Of a stretch of 47,118 bases of DNA, positions 7,457-15,460 are shown piece by piece (the first letter of the stretch is position 1; every line of letters begins with the position of its first letter). The DNA comes from Sporosarcina ureae. GTDB taxonomy: Bacteria > Bacillota > Bacilli > Bacillales_A > Planococcaceae. The translations under genes were made by a program, and so were the position numbers. The stretch lies in NCBI RefSeq assembly GCF_029267015.1, contig NZ_JARIEA010000028.1:1-47118 (forward strand). The letters run 5' to 3'. The notes under the pieces were generated by a model. The model ran no database searches. It was given only the letters and a program-made list of their open reading frames with translations, and was not told the DNA's origin.

Positions 7457-8554
7457 ATGCGTTTACAAGAATGGACGATAGAAGAACAAGATTTACTAAT
7501 TCAGTTTATGACGACAAACTCATGGCCTTACCATGATATTAGTCAGCCTGGTCGCGAGTTACTTGAGAAGTCGATCGAAGAGGGTGGCTATGCATCTGAT
7601 GACGTAAAAACGTTCTGGATTGAAAATAATGAAAATGAAAAAGTAGGAATCGTGAAAGTCTATGACTTACAAGAAGACGTCCCCTTATTCGACCTTCGGA
7701 TTGCTGATCACTTCAGAGGCTATGGATATGGTTCCCGTGCATTAAAAAAACTCACTCAGTATGTATTTGAGTTACCTGAGCACAAGATTCGTATTGAAGG
7801 GCATACACGCCACGACAATGCTGCAATGCGCAAAGCATTTGAACGCGCAGGCTTTGTGAAGGAAGCGCACTTGCGTCAAGCATGGTTCTTACCTAAAGAA
7901 AACACCTATTATGATGCGGTGACCTATGGTATGACAAGAGAAGATTACGAGGCGGGTACGACAACTCCTGTACGTTGGGAAGACAGGGAGCGTTTCGAAA
8001 AGAGTATACCCGGCTTTAGGGATCAGATGCAATCTGAAAGGTTATATATACGTGCGCCTGAATTAAACGACGCAATGGATGTTTGGGGTGCTGTTTCGCA
8101 TTCAATGCCTGCGTTACGAAAGTGGACTGTATGGGCACAAAAAGAAATGACAATCGAGTCGACAGAGGAATATGTTCGTCAGTCTGTTTCAGAATTTATT
8201 GGAAGAAAGTCTTTAAGCTTTCACTTATTCTTAAAAGAAACAGGTGAGTTTATTGGCTGTGCAGGATTCCATAGAATCGACTGGGGTATTCGGAAATTTG
8301 AAGTGGAGTATTGGTTGGACACAAAGTTTGAAGGTCGAGGATATATGACGGAAGCACTCAAAGAACTTATAGGATTTGCGTTTGCTGATTTATCGGCCGC
8401 ACGTGTGGAATTCTTCTGTGATGAGAATCACAGTAAAGGTCGCGCAGTAGCAAAAAGAGCTGGCTTTGAACTAGAAGGTATTTTACGTAAAAATGCTCCT
8501 TCTGCGAATGGGCAAAGCTTACGCAACACATGTGTGTACGCAAGAATTACCTGA
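7457..8554 (+). CDS. Tandem GNAT N-acetyltransferase (two domains)
   Basis: A 365-residue protein with two GNAT acetyltransferase domains of the RimJ/RimL type. Domain 1 (about 1-165) has the acetyl-CoA loop RGYGYGSRAL and the late block HDNAAMRKAFERAGFVKEA. Domain 2 (about 185-360) has EGRGYMTEALKELIGFAF and NHSKGRAVAKRAGFELEG. These domains usually occur singly at about 180 residues. ATG at 7457 follows GGAGGAG by five bases. It is 44 bases downstream of cadC, possibly co-transcribed. The substrate is unknown. Confidence 0.85.
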   Translation: MRLQEWTIEEQDLLIQFMTTNSWPYHDISQPGRELLEKSIEEGGYASDDVKTFWIENNENEKVGIVKVYDLQEDVPLFDLRIADHFRGYGYGSRALKKLTQYVFELPEHKIRIEGHTRHDNAAMRKAFERAGFVKEAHLRQAWFLPKENTYYDAVTYGMTREDYEAGTTTPVRWEDRERFEKSIPGFRDQMQSERLYIRAPELNDAMDVWGAVSHSMPALRKWTVWAQKEMTIESTEEYVRQSVSEFIGRKSLSFHLFLKETGEFIGCAGFHRIDWGIRKFEVEYWLDTKFEGRGYMTEALKELIGFAFADLSAARVEFFCDENHSKGRAVAKRAGFELEGILRKNAPSANGQSLRNTCVYARIT

Positions 8555-8585
8555 TCACATAAGGAGCACTATACGATAGTTTTCA

Positions 8586-8741
8586 CTATATCGAACGTCT
8601 TCCAGTTATTAATTGAATAACAAAGATAATGCCGGCAATTACTAAAAGTGTGTGGATTAACCCACCGCCAATATTCGCTACTAAACCAATTACCCATAAT
8701 GCTATTAGTACTACAATAACAAGCCATAATATACGACCCAT
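8586..8741 (-). CDS. Small membrane protein, Lmo0937-like
   Basis: A 51-residue gene: MGRILWLVIVVLIALWVIGL, a glycine turn NIGGGLIH, a second helix LLVIAGIIFVIQL and a short basic tail TGRRSI. This two-helix hairpin fits the Lmo0937 family of Firmicutes membrane proteins (family assignment from memory). AAAGGAG precedes the ATG by about ten bases. A near-consensus sigma-B promoter lies 44-68 bases upstream, so stress induction is expected. Function unknown. Confidence 0.8.
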   Translation of the reverse strand: MGRILWLVIVVLIALWVIGLVANIGGGLIHTLLVIAGIIFVIQLITGRRSI

Positions 8742-8784
8742 AGTGAATCAACTCCTTTTCATTGTTATTTGCTATATAAGTATT

Positions 8785-8809
8785 TTACCCACGCTTTCTA
8801 ATCTTAAAC
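8785..8809 (-). promoter_or_regulatory. Sigma-B promoter of the Lmo0937-like gene
   Basis: On the minus strand GTTTAA (8809-8804), 13 bases, GGGTAA (8790-8785), a near-perfect general-stress promoter. The -35 box overlaps a perfect 8-2-8 palindrome at 8801-8818. Confidence 0.75.
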
Positions 8810-8860
8810 TTTTAAGATAATAATTCGTAGATGTCGACGGTCAAATGAGGAGGCGATAAT

Positions 8861-9268
8861 TTGGCTACACCCAGTATGGAAGATTATATTGAACAAATCT
8901 ATTTGCAGTTAGAAGCAAGGGGAGAAGCACGTGTGTCCGATGTGGCAGAGGCACTCTCTGTTCTTCCGTCATCCGTAACGAAAATGGCTCAGCGCCTTGA
9001 TCGCGAAGGTTATGTGCACTATGAGCGCTACAGGGGTTTGGCGTTAACTGATCGCGGTTTACGCTTTGGTAAAAAACTTGTACATCGCCATGAATTACTA
9101 GAACAATTTTTGCGTATTATTGGTGTGGAAGAAGAAAATATCTACGGAGATGTAGAAGGGATTGAACATCACCTAAGCTGGAATGCGATGGATCGCATTA
9201 CTGATTTGGTGGAGACACTTGAGTCTGATCCTGAATTCGTGAAAAAATTAAAAAGTAAAGCACTCTAG
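8861..9268 (+). CDS. mntR: Manganese transport regulator MntR
   Basis: A DtxR-family, Mn(II)-responsive repressor of manganese uptake genes, 135 residues. The known B. subtilis metal ligands are all present at identical positions: Asp8, Glu11, His77, Glu99, Glu102 and His103. The N-terminal winged helix contains [20 protein letters not shown]. The start is TTG, preceded by GAGGAGG. No mntABCD or mntH lies nearby. It is followed after 15 bases by cvfB and may be co-transcribed with it. Confidence 0.95.
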   Translation: MATPSMEDYIEQIYLQLEARGEARVSDVAEALSVLPSSVTKMAQRLDREGYVHYERYRGLALTDRGLRFGKKLVHRHELLEQFLRIIGVEEENIYGDVEGIEHHLSWNAMDRITDLVETLESDPEFVKKLKSKAL

Positions 9269-9283
9269 AGAGGACTATCCTAT

Positions 9284-10138
9284 ATGACATTATTACAACC
9301 AGGTACACTTGCAACACTTGAAATCCTTCGCAAAGAGGGTTCGCGCTTTGTATTGGACGCTGCTGGAGAAGAAATTTATATGAATGAATCTGAAGCGCCC
9401 GATGCACAAGAACGATCAACCATTGAAGTTTTTCTTTATATCAATAGAAGAGGCGAACTGACTGGCACTGCACAAATACCAACAGTTACGATGAATTCAT
9501 TCGGATGGGCGAAAGTTATTCGTTTGGAAAGAAGTGAAGGGGTTTATGTAGATATTGGTGCATCATTTGAAGTACTGATCAATCGGGCCGACTTCCCGCA
9601 GATTAAAGAATTATGGCCACAGCCGGGCGACGAATTGTATATGACACTTCGCACAGATCCTGGCGGTAATTTATTCGGACGTCTAGTTACGGAAGAAAGA
9701 ATTCAGGAGCACTATACTATGGCAGAATCAGACATGTACAATCAGAACGTTAAAGCAAGAGCATACCGCTTGTTGCCAATCGGCACATTTTTGTTGACGG
9801 AAGATATACAACGTATTTTCGTTCACGAGACAGAGCGTAAAGAAGAACCTAGATTAGGTGAAGAAGTAGATGTTCGTATTATCGATGTTCATGAGGATGG
9901 AACGATGAATGGTTCATTGTTGCCGAGAAAACAAGATCGCTTGCAGACAGATGGAGAACAAATACTAGCGTACTTACAACAGTCAGGTGGTAAAATGCCA
10001 TTTACCGATAAATCTACTCCTGAAGAAATCGAAGAGATGTTCCAGATGAGTAAAGGTGCTTTCAAACGAGCATTAGGCACGTTAATGAGAGAGCGAAGAA
10101 TTACACAACAAGACGGCTGGACGACTTTAATAGTGTAA
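9284..10138 (+). CDS. cvfB: S1-domain RNA-binding protein CvfB
   Basis: A 284-residue protein of the CvfB/YitL family, with repeated S1-like OB folds (a clear one at about 80-125, GWAKVIRLERSEGVYVDIG) and a C-terminal winged-helix-like end (FTDKSTPEEIEEMFQMSKGA). Staphylococcal CvfB binds RNA and affects virulence gene expression; YitL is the Bacillus equivalent. AGAGGA is nine bases before the ATG. It follows mntR closely. Confidence 0.9.
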   Translation: MTLLQPGTLATLEILRKEGSRFVLDAAGEEIYMNESEAPDAQERSTIEVFLYINRRGELTGTAQIPTVTMNSFGWAKVIRLERSEGVYVDIGASFEVLINRADFPQIKELWPQPGDELYMTLRTDPGGNLFGRLVTEERIQEHYTMAESDMYNQNVKARAYRLLPIGTFLLTEDIQRIFVHETERKEEPRLGEEVDVRIIDVHEDGTMNGSLLPRKQDRLQTDGEQILAYLQQSGGKMPFTDKSTPEEIEEMFQMSKGAFKRALGTLMRERRITQQDGWTTLIV

Positions 10139-10201
10139 CAAACGCAACTTTTCTATGAACCTCAACGTATCTATACATATAGAACAAGGAGGAGTGACTG
10201 T

Positions 10202-11089
10202 ATGAAAAGAGGATTAGCCTCTCTATTGGCTTTCATGATGATGGTTGCAATCATAACGCCATCCGCTGTTTCAGCGGATGAAGTCATTAATGAAAAACTT
10301 GGAGTTCCAATTATAGTGTATGGCGCTAATTTATCGGATGATGAAAAAGCGAGTGTGAAAGAAAGTCTAAAAGTGTCTGAGGAAGCTGAAGTGGAAGAGC
10401 TGTCAGTGGACGGCAATGATTTAATTAAATACATTCCTGGCGGTGACCGCAATGCGCGTATGTATTCGTCTGCGAAAATTACTAGACAAGAAGAAGGTGA
10501 AGGTCTTGTCATCAATATTGTAACACCAGACAATATTACACAAGTAACAGCGGATATGTATGCAACGGCAATGTTAACAGCAGGTATAGAAGATGCGGTC
10601 GTAGAAGTGGCGGCTCCTAAAAAAGTAACAGGCCACTCAGCTCTCGTTGGAATCTACAAAGCGTATGAAGTATCTGGAGAGGTTCTGGATACGGAGCGTA
10701 CAGATGTAGCAAATGATGAATTGAGTTTGGCGACAAAGCTTTCAGAAAAAGCAGGTGTCGATCAAGACGAAGTAGCTAAGTTGTTGACGGAAATCAAAAA
10801 GCAGATTTCAGAACAGAAGCCTGCGACCAAAGAAGACGTAGAACGGATTGTCCAAGACCAATTGAAGAAATTTAATATCGAATTGAATGATGCAGATCGC
10901 CAATTGTTAATCGATTTAATGGATCGAATTTCGAAACTAGACATCGACTTCACGAAGCTGAATGAACAACTGTCCGATATGGCATTGAAAATCAAAGATA
11001 AATTAGGCGATATCGATCCGAGCTTCTGGGAGAAGGTAAAAGAATTTTTCAGAAACATGGCGGATTCGCTCAAATCTTTGTTTAGTTAA
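10202..11089 (+). CDS. Secreted DUF1002 protein, YpuA-like
   Basis: A 295-residue secreted protein of the DUF1002 (YpuA) family. Residues 1-25 are a signal peptide (MKRGLASLLAFMMMVAII, ending SAVSA before DEV). The middle holds VINIVTPDNITQVTADMYAT, typical of the family. The C-terminal third (about 195-290) is charged and helical, predicted coiled coil. GGAGGAG is seven bases before the ATG. The function of the family is not established. Confidence 0.85.
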   Translation: MKRGLASLLAFMMMVAIITPSAVSADEVINEKLGVPIIVYGANLSDDEKASVKESLKVSEEAEVEELSVDGNDLIKYIPGGDRNARMYSSAKITRQEEGEGLVINIVTPDNITQVTADMYATAMLTAGIEDAVVEVAAPKKVTGHSALVGIYKAYEVSGEVLDTERTDVANDELSLATKLSEKAGVDQDEVAKLLTEIKKQISEQKPATKEDVERIVQDQLKKFNIELNDADRQLLIDLMDRISKLDIDFTKLNEQLSDMALKIKDKLGDIDPSFWEKVKEFFRNMADSLKSLFS

Positions 11090-11144
11090 GATGTCATTGT
11101 GGTACGTTATAGGGTAGAAGTATAACTACAAAGGAGAGATCTGC

Positions 11145-11462
11145 ATGAGTGAAAACAAAAACAATGAACAGCGTGAAGGTATGGATTTTGAGCTTGCGGA
11201 GTTAGGCGGCAATAAATATGCGTATCAGTATAAAGTAGCGGGCGAAGTAAAAGCCGAAATCGAATGGACTGAAGAGAATGGTGTCATGACGATGACGCAT
11301 ACGTATACAGACGAATCCTTACGTGGTCAAGGTGTTGCAAAAAAACTACTTGACCAAGCAGCTGATAATGCACGTGATAAAGGATTGAAGATGAAAGCGG
11401 TCTGCTCATACGTAGTGAATGCATTTGATCGAAGTGATGAATACAACGATGTGAAAGCATAA
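11145..11462 (+). CDS. Small GNAT acetyltransferase, YjdJ-like
   Basis: A 105-residue minimal GNAT domain of the YjdJ/GTN type: YQYKVAGEVKAEIEW, then HTYTDESLRGQGVAKKLLDQ with the acetyl-CoA loop RGQGVA, and a late MKAVCSYV strand ending in a short tail. A charged extension of about 12 residues precedes the domain. GGAGAG precedes the ATG. A weak sigma-B-like -10 (GGGTAG near 11111) lacks a convincing -35. A terminator follows. Confidence 0.85.
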   Translation: MSENKNNEQREGMDFELAELGGNKYAYQYKVAGEVKAEIEWTEENGVMTMTHTYTDESLRGQGVAKKLLDQAADNARDKGLKMKAVCSYVVNAFDRSDEYNDVKA

Positions 11463-11468
11463 GTATTG

Positions 11469-11510
11469 TGATGGAATAGATACGTGATGATTGTTCCATA
11501 TCACTTTTTG
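11469..11510 (+). terminator. Intrinsic terminator after the YjdJ-like gene
   Basis: GTGATGGAA (11469-11477) pairs with TTCC and ATCAC (11495-11505, two-base bulge) and is followed by TTTTT. Confidence 0.6.
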
Positions 11511-11576
11511 AAACTTTTCTCGTTTGCTTGCGTATAAGTAATAGAGAAACAAATTAGCAGAAGAGGGTGATGTGGA

Positions 11577-12050
11577 ATGATTAATCGTACAGCAGAGCGC
11601 ATACTCGGTATCATATCATTGATATTATTAACATTAAGTGTTGTAGGTACTGCGCTAATTGCATTCTTTTGGAATATGGCGAGCACAGATCCGACATTCA
11701 TGGAAGAGTTTCGTATGGAAATAGTGAATGAAGGAGTATTAAACACAGACGAAGTGGATATGTTCATGTCGTTCATGGGCTCTTTTTCCACCGTCATTTG
11801 GGTTTTAGTAGTTGTAGCGTTTATAGGGTTAGTATTGAACATTATCGGATTGGTGAAAGTTTGGAATAATAAAAGTCCGAAAACAGCGGGGATATTATTC
11901 ATCATTGCAGGTTTACTAGGTGGAATTCTATCTTTACCATCTATCCTACTCTACATTGCGGCCATTCTTTGCTTCACAAAGAAACCCCCGATGGCACCAG
12001 GACCTTCATCTGACGAATATGTCTCAACACAGTCCAATTGGATGAGCTAA
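11577..12050 (+). CDS. DUF4064-like membrane protein
   Basis: A 157-residue integral membrane protein with an N-terminal helix (about 8-32), an extracytoplasmic loop with the pattern STDPTFMEEFR, and three further hydrophobic helices (about 68-135). The arrangement RTAERILGIISLILL, then GLVLNIIGLVKVWNNKSPK, then AGILFIIAGLLGG fits the DUF4064 family. GAGGGTGATG lies just before the ATG. Function unknown. Confidence 0.75.
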   Translation: MINRTAERILGIISLILLTLSVVGTALIAFFWNMASTDPTFMEEFRMEIVNEGVLNTDEVDMFMSFMGSFSTVIWVLVVVAFIGLVLNIIGLVKVWNNKSPKTAGILFIIAGLLGGILSLPSILLYIAAILCFTKKPPMAPGPSSDEYVSTQSNWMS

Positions 12051-12062
12051 TATTTATAAACA

Positions 12063-12093
12063 AAAGACCCTTTTCTTATTGAAAAGGGTCTTT
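12063..12093. terminator. Bidirectional terminator
   Basis: A perfect 13-bp stem (12063-12075 with 12081-12093) and five-base loop, between convergent genes. T-rich sequence follows on both strands, better on the minus strand (TTTTGTTT). Confidence 0.85.
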
Positions 12094-12154
12094 GCTATAT
12101 CTTTTAAATGCCTTCTCTCTCAACATGTGACGAAAATACTTTCAGCACATTATT

Positions 12155-12652
12155 TTAAGTATGTGCAGGTTGCGTAATAGGCAATGAATAGTGAAGAGTA
12201 TTTACAGAAATACCTTCAAACAACTCCGGAAACGACTCGACAAATCTAAATCCCTGTTTAGCATAGAAATCTTGAAGTGCCATATCATTCTGATCTACAT
12301 ACACATCTATATTCACAGCTTCCTGCAACGTACTTAGCGCTTCTTTTAACAACGCTTCCTCATACCCACTATTCAAATACTCTGGAAGCAAATGAAGTGC
12401 TGTCAGTTCACTTTCACCGTCTATATCAATCGGAGTATAGCTTAAATATCCGATGGATTTGCCTTGATCATCTATCGCAAGCAATACCATCGTTTTTTCT
12501 AATTGCTTCTTCAGCATTAAGTCGGAATAGGTTCGTTCAATAAATACCTCGATCACTTCTTCAGGTATATGTTCTTGAAATGTATGTTGCCAAGACGTAA
12601 GAGCAATCTGTTGAACATCTTGAATATCTTCTACTGTCATTTTACGAATCAT
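12155..12652 (-). CDS. GNAT family N-acetyltransferase
   Basis: A 165-residue single GNAT domain. It starts MIRKMTVEDIQDVQQIALTS, has the central strand SIGYLSYTPI, a beta-4 ELTALHLLPEY and a final block VDQNDMALQDFYAKQGFRFV typical of the fold. The acetyl-CoA loop (EYLNSGYEEALLKEA) is degenerate: the usual R/Q-x-x-G-x-G/A is not clear, so binding could be altered. Substrate unknown. It converges on the DUF4064 gene. Confidence 0.8.
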   Translation of the reverse strand: MIRKMTVEDIQDVQQIALTSWQHTFQEHIPEEVIEVFIERTYSDLMLKKQLEKTMVLLAIDDQGKSIGYLSYTPIDIDGESELTALHLLPEYLNSGYEEALLKEALSTLQEAVNIDVYVDQNDMALQDFYAKQGFRFVESFPELFEGISVNTLHYSLPITQPAHT

Positions 12653-12843
12653 AGTGATCTCACCTCTAGTTCTCTTTCTACATAGTATAACAAATTACGC
12701 TTTACAAAACTACTATGCTATAAAAGTGAAAATTACTCTGTAGACGTAGAAAAGACCAACTAGACTTCAAGTATTGAATTGACATAGAAAAGACATATAC
12801 AACGTAGATCTACCATAACTAAATAACTAACCATATTGAAGAC

Positions 12844-12868
12844 GTTTGAAAGTAAGTTCATGGGGTAT
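12844..12868 (+). promoter_or_regulatory. Sigma-B promoter of the YtxH-like gene
   Basis: GTTTGA (12844-12849), 13 bases, GGGTAT (12863-12868), an excellent match to the general-stress consensus, 54 bases before the start codon. Confidence 0.8.
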
Positions 12869-12921
12869 ATTAAGCAATAAGTAGAAAATCACTAAAAGTA
12901 TAACGACGGAGGATGGTAAAT

Positions 12922-13314
12922 ATGGCTAAAAAATCAAATGGATTATTATTCGCAACACTTGCAGCTGGTGCGTACGCATATTTCAGTAAAAAAGAAAATC
13001 GTGATAAGGCAATGGAAACGGTAGGTATGCTAAAAGAAAAAGTAGATACTTTCGTTAATAACAATAAACTGGTTGATCAAGCGACTGAAAAAATGGGTTA
13101 TTCAGACCCAACGGATTTAGGTGACAACAACATGGTCTCCGAGGGAGCACAGACAAGTGTTCATTATTACAACCAAGAAGTACAAGATCCAGATAAAAAA
13201 GCATCACAAAAAGATGGTCTTTATAAGAAAAATGAAGATGCTCAAGATAATAATCCCCTATACAATAAAGATGAAACAACTAAAGAAGCAGAAAAAGACA
13301 GTAAAACCAATTAA
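12922..13314 (+). CDS. YtxH-like general stress protein
   Basis: A 130-residue protein with a short N-terminal hydrophobic segment (GLLFATLAAGAYAYFS, about 6-21), a charged helix (ENRDKAMETVGMLKEKVDTF) and a long, highly polar, probably disordered tail rich in K, D, N and E. It resembles the YtxH group of sigma-B-controlled proteins in layout but the tail is not recognised. Start ATG 12922 is chosen since GGAGG (12908-12912) abuts the earlier ATG at 12913. The upstream sigma-B promoter supports a stress role. Confidence 0.7.
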   Translation: MAKKSNGLLFATLAAGAYAYFSKKENRDKAMETVGMLKEKVDTFVNNNKLVDQATEKMGYSDPTDLGDNNMVSEGAQTSVHYYNQEVQDPDKKASQKDGLYKKNEDAQDNNPLYNKDETTKEAEKDSKTN

Positions 13315-13336
13315 GTTAGATAAGAATAAAATACCA

Positions 13337-13363
13337 AAAGCGTCCCTTATTAAGGGGCGCTTT
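13337..13363 (+). terminator. Intrinsic terminator of the YtxH-like gene
   Basis: A 12-position stem (13337-13348 with 13352-13363, one T-G pair) with a tight loop and a short T stretch. Confidence 0.7.
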
Positions 13364-13489
13364 AATACATATATAGCGTTAAATGCAGAAGAGGTAGATA
13401 ATCTTGGAGAATAAGGTAAAATGATATACATATAGTAATGTGCCATGCATAGTTAGATGTATACAGAGAGAATGAGTGAGGTGAGACTC

Positions 13490-14272
13490 ATGACTGGCCA
13501 AAAGACAGAACGTTCTAATCTGGAATTGATCAATGCAATTGAAGAAGAGAGGAGCATAAAAAAGGCAAAGTCATTTTTTAATCTGGAAAAAGAACTCCTC
13601 ACACAAATCTTCAACTTAGAGAAAGACAATGCACGCTCTACTCTTAAGGAAATTCAAGATAATTTATACAAGAATACACCTGGATTTACATTTAAAGTCG
13701 TGAAATACTATTTTATTATCATCTCTTCCCTTGTTACTAGACGGTTACAAACGGAGTGTATTTTAACTGAAGAAAATGCTTTTACATTCAGCACAGCTTG
13801 TATCGAAATGATTGAAACCAATTTGCATGAAGATAATATGAAGGAAATTGGTGATGAACTAATCGAGTTTTACTGTTACATCTTGAAAGAAAGAGTAAGA
13901 CCCTCTCTTTTACATGAAACAGTTAATGAAGTGATTCAATATATTAATAAAAATGTTGAAAAGCAATTGATTGTTGAAGATATTGCCAAGCGTTTTAATG
14001 TGAGTACTAGTCACCTTTCGCGCATATTCCGAGAATATACTTCTGTTACGCTCGTTGAATACATTACAATACGTAAAATAGAAGAGGTACAATATCATTT
14101 GCGATTTTCTGATCAAAAAATCGCGGAAATCGCGGAAAGATTTCATTTTTGTAACCAAAGTTATTTTACACGTGTCTTTAAAAAGTATACGGGATTAACT
14201 CCTAGACGCTTTCGTAAGGATCTGGACGGAAATTACTTTCGTTTCACTATAAATAAAGGTGATTCACTGTAA
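13490..14272 (+). CDS. AraC-family transcriptional regulator
   Basis: A 260-residue regulator. The C-terminal 100 residues form two AraC helix-turn-helix motifs: QLIVEDIAKRFNVSTSHLSR, then KIAEIAERFHFCNQSYFTRV and FKKYTGLTPRRFRKD, the family signature. The N-terminal 150 residues are helical, without a visible cupin fold, so the effector is not predictable. ATG at 13490 follows GAGGTGAG by about five bases; an upstream ATG at 13457 lacks such a site. Its targets are unknown; yidC2 follows it after 57 bases. Confidence 0.85.
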   Translation: MTGQKTERSNLELINAIEEERSIKKAKSFFNLEKELLTQIFNLEKDNARSTLKEIQDNLYKNTPGFTFKVVKYYFIIISSLVTRRLQTECILTEENAFTFSTACIEMIETNLHEDNMKEIGDELIEFYCYILKERVRPSLLHETVNEVIQYINKNVEKQLIVEDIAKRFNVSTSHLSRIFREYTSVTLVEYITIRKIEEVQYHLRFSDQKIAEIAERFHFCNQSYFTRVFKKYTGLTPRRFRKDLDGNYFRFTINKGDSL

Positions 14273-14329
14273 ATTTATCGCTGTTTGCTGTATACTTTTC
14301 ATTAGTTTGAGATAGCGTAGGTGAAATCA

Positions 14330-15112
14330 TTGAAGAAAAGAATAGGGCTTGTAAGTTTATTGGCAATTACTGCTGTGTTTTTGAGCGGTTGTTCTGGTGT
14401 GGAAAACAAAACAGGTATTTTTTACAGTACGTTTGTTAGGCCGATGGATTGGTTACTTCATTATCTAGGTGAAGCTTTCAATGGTAATTATGGTTTTGCA
14501 ATTGTACTGATTACTGTAGCAATTCGTCTAGTTTTGATGCCGTTGATGTTAAAGAACTATAAAGCTCAACAAGAGATGAAAGTAAAGATGGATGGATTAA
14601 AGCCAGAAATGGATGACATCCAAAAACGTATGAAAATATCTAAAGAATCCAACGATAAAGAAGAGCAAATGAAGCTCCAGCAGGAAATGATGGGACTGTA
14701 TTCCAAGCATGGCGTCAATCCATTAAATATGGGTTGTTTACCACTTGTGATTCAAATGCCAATCATTATGGGCTTGTATTTCGCCATTCTTTACGCACCA
14801 CCTGAAGTGAAAAACCATGAATTCTTATGGTTCAAACTAGGAGAGCCGGATATCATCATGATGTTAGTAGCCGGTGCTGTATACTTTGTGCAGGCGCGTG
14901 TGTCATTGTGGACAATGCCTGAACAGCAACAGAAACAAATGAAGTTATTCATTTACATGTCTCCAATTATGATTATGTTCATCTCGTATACGGTGATGGC
15001 TGCATTACCACTATATTGGGCAGTCGGGGGATTACTGTTAATTTTCCAAACGTATCTTGGACGTAAATTTTATTTTAAAGAAGTAAAGCCAGCAGTCATT
15101 GAAGAAAAGTAA
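14330..15112 (+). CDS. yidC: Membrane protein insertase YidC2 (SpoIIIJ/YqjG type)
   Basis: A YidC/Oxa1 insertase that places proteins into the membrane, about 260 residues. The N-terminus is a lipoprotein signal (VSLLAITAVFLSGC). The conserved arginine of the hydrophilic groove sits in LITVAIRLVLMPLMLKNY. A charged cytoplasmic hairpin follows, then LNMGCLPLVIQMPIIMGLYF and three further helices. TTG at 14330 is preferred, with AGGTG six bases upstream; GTG at 14321 has no site. No jag/khpB follows, which suggests the second paralogue (YqjG-like). A strong terminator ends the unit. Confidence 0.92.
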   Translation: MKKRIGLVSLLAITAVFLSGCSGVENKTGIFYSTFVRPMDWLLHYLGEAFNGNYGFAIVLITVAIRLVLMPLMLKNYKAQQEMKVKMDGLKPEMDDIQKRMKISKESNDKEEQMKLQQEMMGLYSKHGVNPLNMGCLPLVIQMPIIMGLYFAILYAPPEVKNHEFLWFKLGEPDIIMMLVAGAVYFVQARVSLWTMPEQQQKQMKLFIYMSPIMIMFISYTVMAALPLYWAVGGLLLIFQTYLGRKFYFKEVKPAVIEEK

Positions 15113-15122
15113 GGTACAGAAG

Positions 15123-15147
15123 AGCTGGTGTATACCAGCTTTTTTTG
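15123..15147 (+). terminator. Intrinsic terminator of yidC
   Basis: A perfect 7-4-7 hairpin (15123-15140) followed by seven T. Confidence 0.9.
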
Positions 15148-15174
15148 TTTCTAACAATAGAGAGGAAGAGTCAC

Positions 15175-15423
15175 ATGAAATTGAAATGGATCATGGGCTT
15201 GGCCATTACAGCCTCTGCTGCCGCAGCACTGTATTTTATCATCAAGCTGAATTTGGAGTTTGCCATTTTATTCATGTTGATCATGTTTACCTTCACGAAT
15301 ACCGCACGAACCTTTATGTATAGAAATCAAGGTCTGCTGCGCGAAGCGAAATGGATGCTTTGGATGGCGTTGTTTTTCGGGATAGCATCACTTGGTACAC
15401 TGGCGTATATTTTATTAGTTTGA
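15175..15423 (+). CDS. Small membrane protein of unknown function
   Basis: An 82-residue protein with three hydrophobic segments (about 5-20, 25-40 and 60-80) separated by short basic loops (ARTFMYRNQGLLREAKW). GAGAGGAAGAG lies about nine bases before the ATG at 15175. It lies just downstream of the yidC terminator and ends in a shared bidirectional terminator. I do not recognise the family. Confidence 0.6.
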   Translation: MKLKWIMGLAITASAAAALYFIIKLNLEFAILFMLIMFTFTNTARTFMYRNQGLLREAKWMLWMALFFGIASLGTLAYILLV

Positions 15424-15424
15424 C

Positions 15425-15460
15425 AAAAGGAAAGGTCGCATATACGCGACCTTTCCTTTT
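15425..15460. terminator. Bidirectional terminator
   Basis: A perfect 15-bp stem (15425-15439 with 15446-15460), six-base loop. It separates the small membrane gene from the convergent MFS gene and includes the last bases of the latter's stop codon. Confidence 0.85.

Noticed and set aside
8569..8751. 60-codon minus-strand frame over the Lmo0937-like gene
   Set aside because: Cys/Tyr/Trp-rich shadow; the 51-codon frame at 8586-8741 has the ribosome site and a clear two-helix membrane pattern.
11090..11144. Sigma-B promoter of the YjdJ-like gene
   Set aside because: GGGTAG is acceptable as -10, but no GTTT-like box lies at the right distance.
14273..14329. MifM-like arrest peptide controlling yidC2
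   Set aside because: Only 57 bases separate araC-type gene and yidC; no leader frame is present.
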